64,000 bases of DNA. Origin: Maribellus sediminis (GTDB taxonomy: Bacteria; Bacteroidota; Bacteroidia; Bacteroidales; Prolixibacteraceae). Each line of letters starts with the position of its first letter. The first letter of the stretch is position 1. Below, one piece after another: positions 62,016 through 64,000 of this stretch. The notes below the pieces were generated by a model. The model was not told where the DNA came from and did not search any database. It worked only from the letters and a program-made list of their open reading frames with translations. The stretch covers positions 310,001-374,000 of the forward strand of contig NZ_WXUB01000002.1 of NCBI RefSeq assembly GCF_011799805.1, read 5' to 3'. Both the position numbers and the translations under genes were made by a program.

Positions 62016-64000
62016 ATGAAACACCTGATATCGGTTCCCACCAACGTAGTGCCCCACTTTCACAAAATAGCTGAATTAAATCCTGACGATTGGTTTGTAG
62101 CGTCTGATCCGGCAACCACCAAAGTTGGCTCCGGGGGTGGAACTGCTCACATATTATCGGAAATGTTCCGCAACGAAGATGCCATGGATTTTTCGGCCTG
62201 GTTGCCGAAAGAGAAAAGAGCAATCATTCACGCCGGAGGCCAAAGCCGCAGACTTCCTGCCTATGCTCCAATGGGGAAAAGCCTGATTCCCATGCCTGTC
62301 TTTCGCTGGTCGCGTGGACAGCAATTAAACCAGCGACTGGTGCATTTACAGGCTCCGCTCTTTGATCAGCTGCTGGAACATGCACCGGAAAAACTAAACA
62401 CGTTGATTGCCAGTGGCGATACACTGATATTTGGTGGTAAACAGCTTCCTGAAATACCTGAGGCCGATGTGGTATGTTTCGGACTTTGGCTCGAACCTGA
62501 AAAAGCAACCAATCACGGGGTGTTTTTTGCGAAACATGAGACGCCGGAGCAACTGGAATTTATGTTGCAAAAACCCTCCATCCCAAAAATTCAGGAATTG
62601 GTGCATGATCATTACTTCTTAATGGACATTGGAATCTGGCTGATGAGTCCAAAGGCCATTGCTATATTAATGAAAAACTGTGGCTGGGACCGGGATAAAT
62701 TCACAAACGGAATTCCTGATTTTTATGACTTGTACAGCACCTTTGGTACCGCCCTCGGTAATGCTCCGGGTGCTGATAATGCCGAAATAAATGAACTAAA
62801 AGTGACACTGCTTAACCTCGAAGGCGGAGAATTTTATCACCTTGGAAACACCTCTGAACTGGTAAGCAGCAACCTGGCTATTCAAAACCGGATTAACGAC
62901 CAACGTGAAATATGGCACAAACAAATAAAACTACATCCTTCGGTTTTTGTGCTCAATTCTGCCATTAAAAACAATTTCACACCGGCAAACCAGAACATCT
63001 GGGTAGAAAATTCAGTAGTACCCGATTCGTGGTCCTTTACACACGCGAACGTACTTACAGGTATTCCGGCTAATAACTGGAGTATACGACTTGATCCGGG
63101 TTCCTGTCTCGACATTGTTCCATTTGGAAAAAATGAAGTTGCCTTGCGCAATTATGGTTTTAATGACAAATTCCGGGGTGAACGTAAGCGCACATCCACC
63201 CTTTTTATGAATGTGCCCTTGACCGAATGGCTGCAAAAAAGAGACCTTCAGAACGCCCTCGATGCATTTGACGAAAATGAAGATATCTTTCAGCTACCAT
63301 TGTTTCCTGTGGTGGATCAAACTCACCTCGATGGAGCTTTTATTCAATGGTTGCTGCAAACCAATCCGGCCCCGAATAAGGAATTTACAGAACGCTGGGT
63401 TAAAAGCCGGCGCCTGAGTTGTGTTGATCTGAATGATCAAAGTCAAATCGATCGCCTGGAAACTCAAAGAACGGATCTAAGAAAATCAAATTATCAGGCC
63501 CTGGCAGCCAATTATCAGAATTCGGTTTTTTACCAGCTTGACCTGAAAAAAACTGCTACTGACTATTTGAACTTCGACCTTGAACTACCTGCAGAAAAAA
63601 ACTTCTCGGGTAATGACTGGTTACCCATACACGATCTCATGTTCCGATCGCAGGTACTTCGCTTAAAAGGACAAGATGGTGTAGAGCAGGAGAAAGCGGC
63701 ATTTAAGTACCTGCAAAAGCAAATCGTTGACCTCTACAAATCGAATCGGGTAGCTCCGAAAATCAGCCTCCTACCCGACCAGATTGCCTGGGGACGAAGC
63801 CCTGTACGCCTTGACCTTGCCGGAGGCTGGTCCGACACACCTCCCAACTGTTTCCTCTATGGCGGGAAAGTTGTAAATGTTGCTGTTGAGTTAAACGGTC
63901 AGCCACCGTTGCATTGCTATATCAGAGGAAATACGGAACCAAAAATCGTTTTGCGTTCCATAGATCTTGGCGCACGCGAGGTGCTTACAAGTTTCGAGGA
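62016..64000 (+). CDS. fkp: Bifunctional fucokinase / L-fucose-1-phosphate guanylyltransferase, C-terminus cut by the window
   Basis: From the ATG at 62,016 the frame stays open for 661 codons to the right edge. The N-terminal half is the GDP-fucose pyrophosphorylase (HAGGQSRRLPAYAPMGKSL near residue 73, with the catalytic Arg/Lys loop). A GHMP-kinase-type segment (LDLAGGWSDTPPNC, near residue 601) opens the fucokinase half. The enzyme salvages free L-fucose to GDP-fucose in two steps, as in Bacteroides. Upstream ATG at 61,993 is in another register and stops after eight codons. Confidence 0.93.
   Translation, partial: MKHLISVPTNVVPHFHKIAELNPDDWFVASDPATTKVGSGGGTAHILSEMFRNEDAMDFSAWLPKEKRAIIHAGGQSRRLPAYAPMGKSLIPMPVFRWSRGQQLNQRLVHLQAPLFDQLLEHAPEKLNTLIASGDTLIFGGKQLPEIPEADVVCFGLWLEPEKATNHGVFFAKHETPEQLEFMLQKPSIPKIQELVHDHYFLMDIGIWLMSPKAIAILMKNCGWDRDKFTNGIPDFYDLYSTFGTALGNAPGADNAEINELKVTLLNLEGGEFYHLGNTSELVSSNLAIQNRINDQREIWHKQIKLHPSVFVLNSAIKNNFTPANQNIWVENSVVPDSWSFTHANVLTGIPANNWSIRLDPGSCLDIVPFGKNEVALRNYGFNDKFRGERKRTSTLFMNVPLTEWLQKRDLQNALDAFDENEDIFQLPLFPVVDQTHLDGAFIQWLLQTNPAPNKEFTERWVKSRRLSCVDLNDQSQIDRLETQRTDLRKSNYQALAANYQNSVFYQLDLKKTATDYLNFDLELPAEKNFSGNDWLPIHDLMFRSQVLRLKGQDGVEQEKAAFKYLQKQIVDLYKSNRVAPKISLLPDQIAWGRSPVRLDLAGGWSDTPPNCFLYGGKVVNVAVELNGQPPLHCYIRGNTEPKIVLRSIDLGAREVLTSFE

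Overview
The window is a chromosomal segment of a Bacteroidota bacterium, most likely in or near Marinilabiliales/Prolixibacteraceae (lineage by inference only). Supporting signs are a type IX secretion C-terminal signal on a large surface protein, TAnnTTTG-type promoter boxes, the rpmB-rpmG-DUF4295-ftsY gene order, an UpxY-type NusG paralogue opening a polysaccharide locus, the fusion enzyme Fkp, and few Shine-Dalgarno sequences. No tRNA, rRNA, CRISPR array, prophage or transposase gene was seen.

Region 1 (1-29,100) is mostly ordinary core genome with compact genes and clear hairpin terminators. In order it holds: a truncated Gfo/Idh/MocA oxidoreductase, a cytidylate-kinase-like protein, a Gly-rich RRM protein, a four-module LRR/Ig secreted protein, a Tat-exported asparaginase, two tandem CLC proteins, a TIGR01777 protein, an FUSC membrane protein, PckA, XerD/C, AroQ, pyruvate kinase, a small secreted protein, a nitroreductase, an aminotransferase, a SIS-domain protein with a fructosamine-kinase-family protein, a DksA-like protein, FtsY, three small ribosomal-type genes, an MBOAT/SGNH acylation pair and a 1-Cys peroxiredoxin.

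Region 2 (29,230-64,000) is an exopolysaccharide/capsule locus. It opens with an UpxY-like antiterminator, then a beta-barrel protein, a winged-helix regulator, a small HAD phosphatase, a Wza-like lipoprotein and a Wzc-like tyrosine autokinase. An SLC13 permease, a toxin-antitoxin pair and CysC follow, separated by unusual repeat-filled gaps. From 42,172 to 53,108 lies a tight AT-rich block of ten coupled genes, one of them an acetyltransferase broken by two compensating frameshifts: flippase, transferases, a Wzy-like polymerase and a WecG-family transferase. Next come an orphan helical protein with a GC-rich 42-bp repeat tail, Wzi, a WcaJ-type initiating transferase, and the GDP-fucose genes gmd, fcl and fkp (cut by the right edge). 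The polymer is therefore predicted to contain fucose, made both de novo and by salvage. CysC plus the SLC13 permease raise the possibility of sulfation, but no sulfotransferase is visible.

The least explained material is the dispersed repeat system in the gaps of region 2. It comprises several hairpin families (A, B, C, R1, R2 below), a ~324-bp tandem duplication, and long drifting arrays of a roughly 7-bp word. Members of the same family keep hairpin geometry while the stem sequence changes. Repeat sequence also appears inside genes in frame (WecG, and a hairpin-like segment in Fcl), and the start region of wzi has been copied twice upstream of itself together with a hairpin repeat. The repeats surround, but do not enter, most of the AT-rich transferase cassette.
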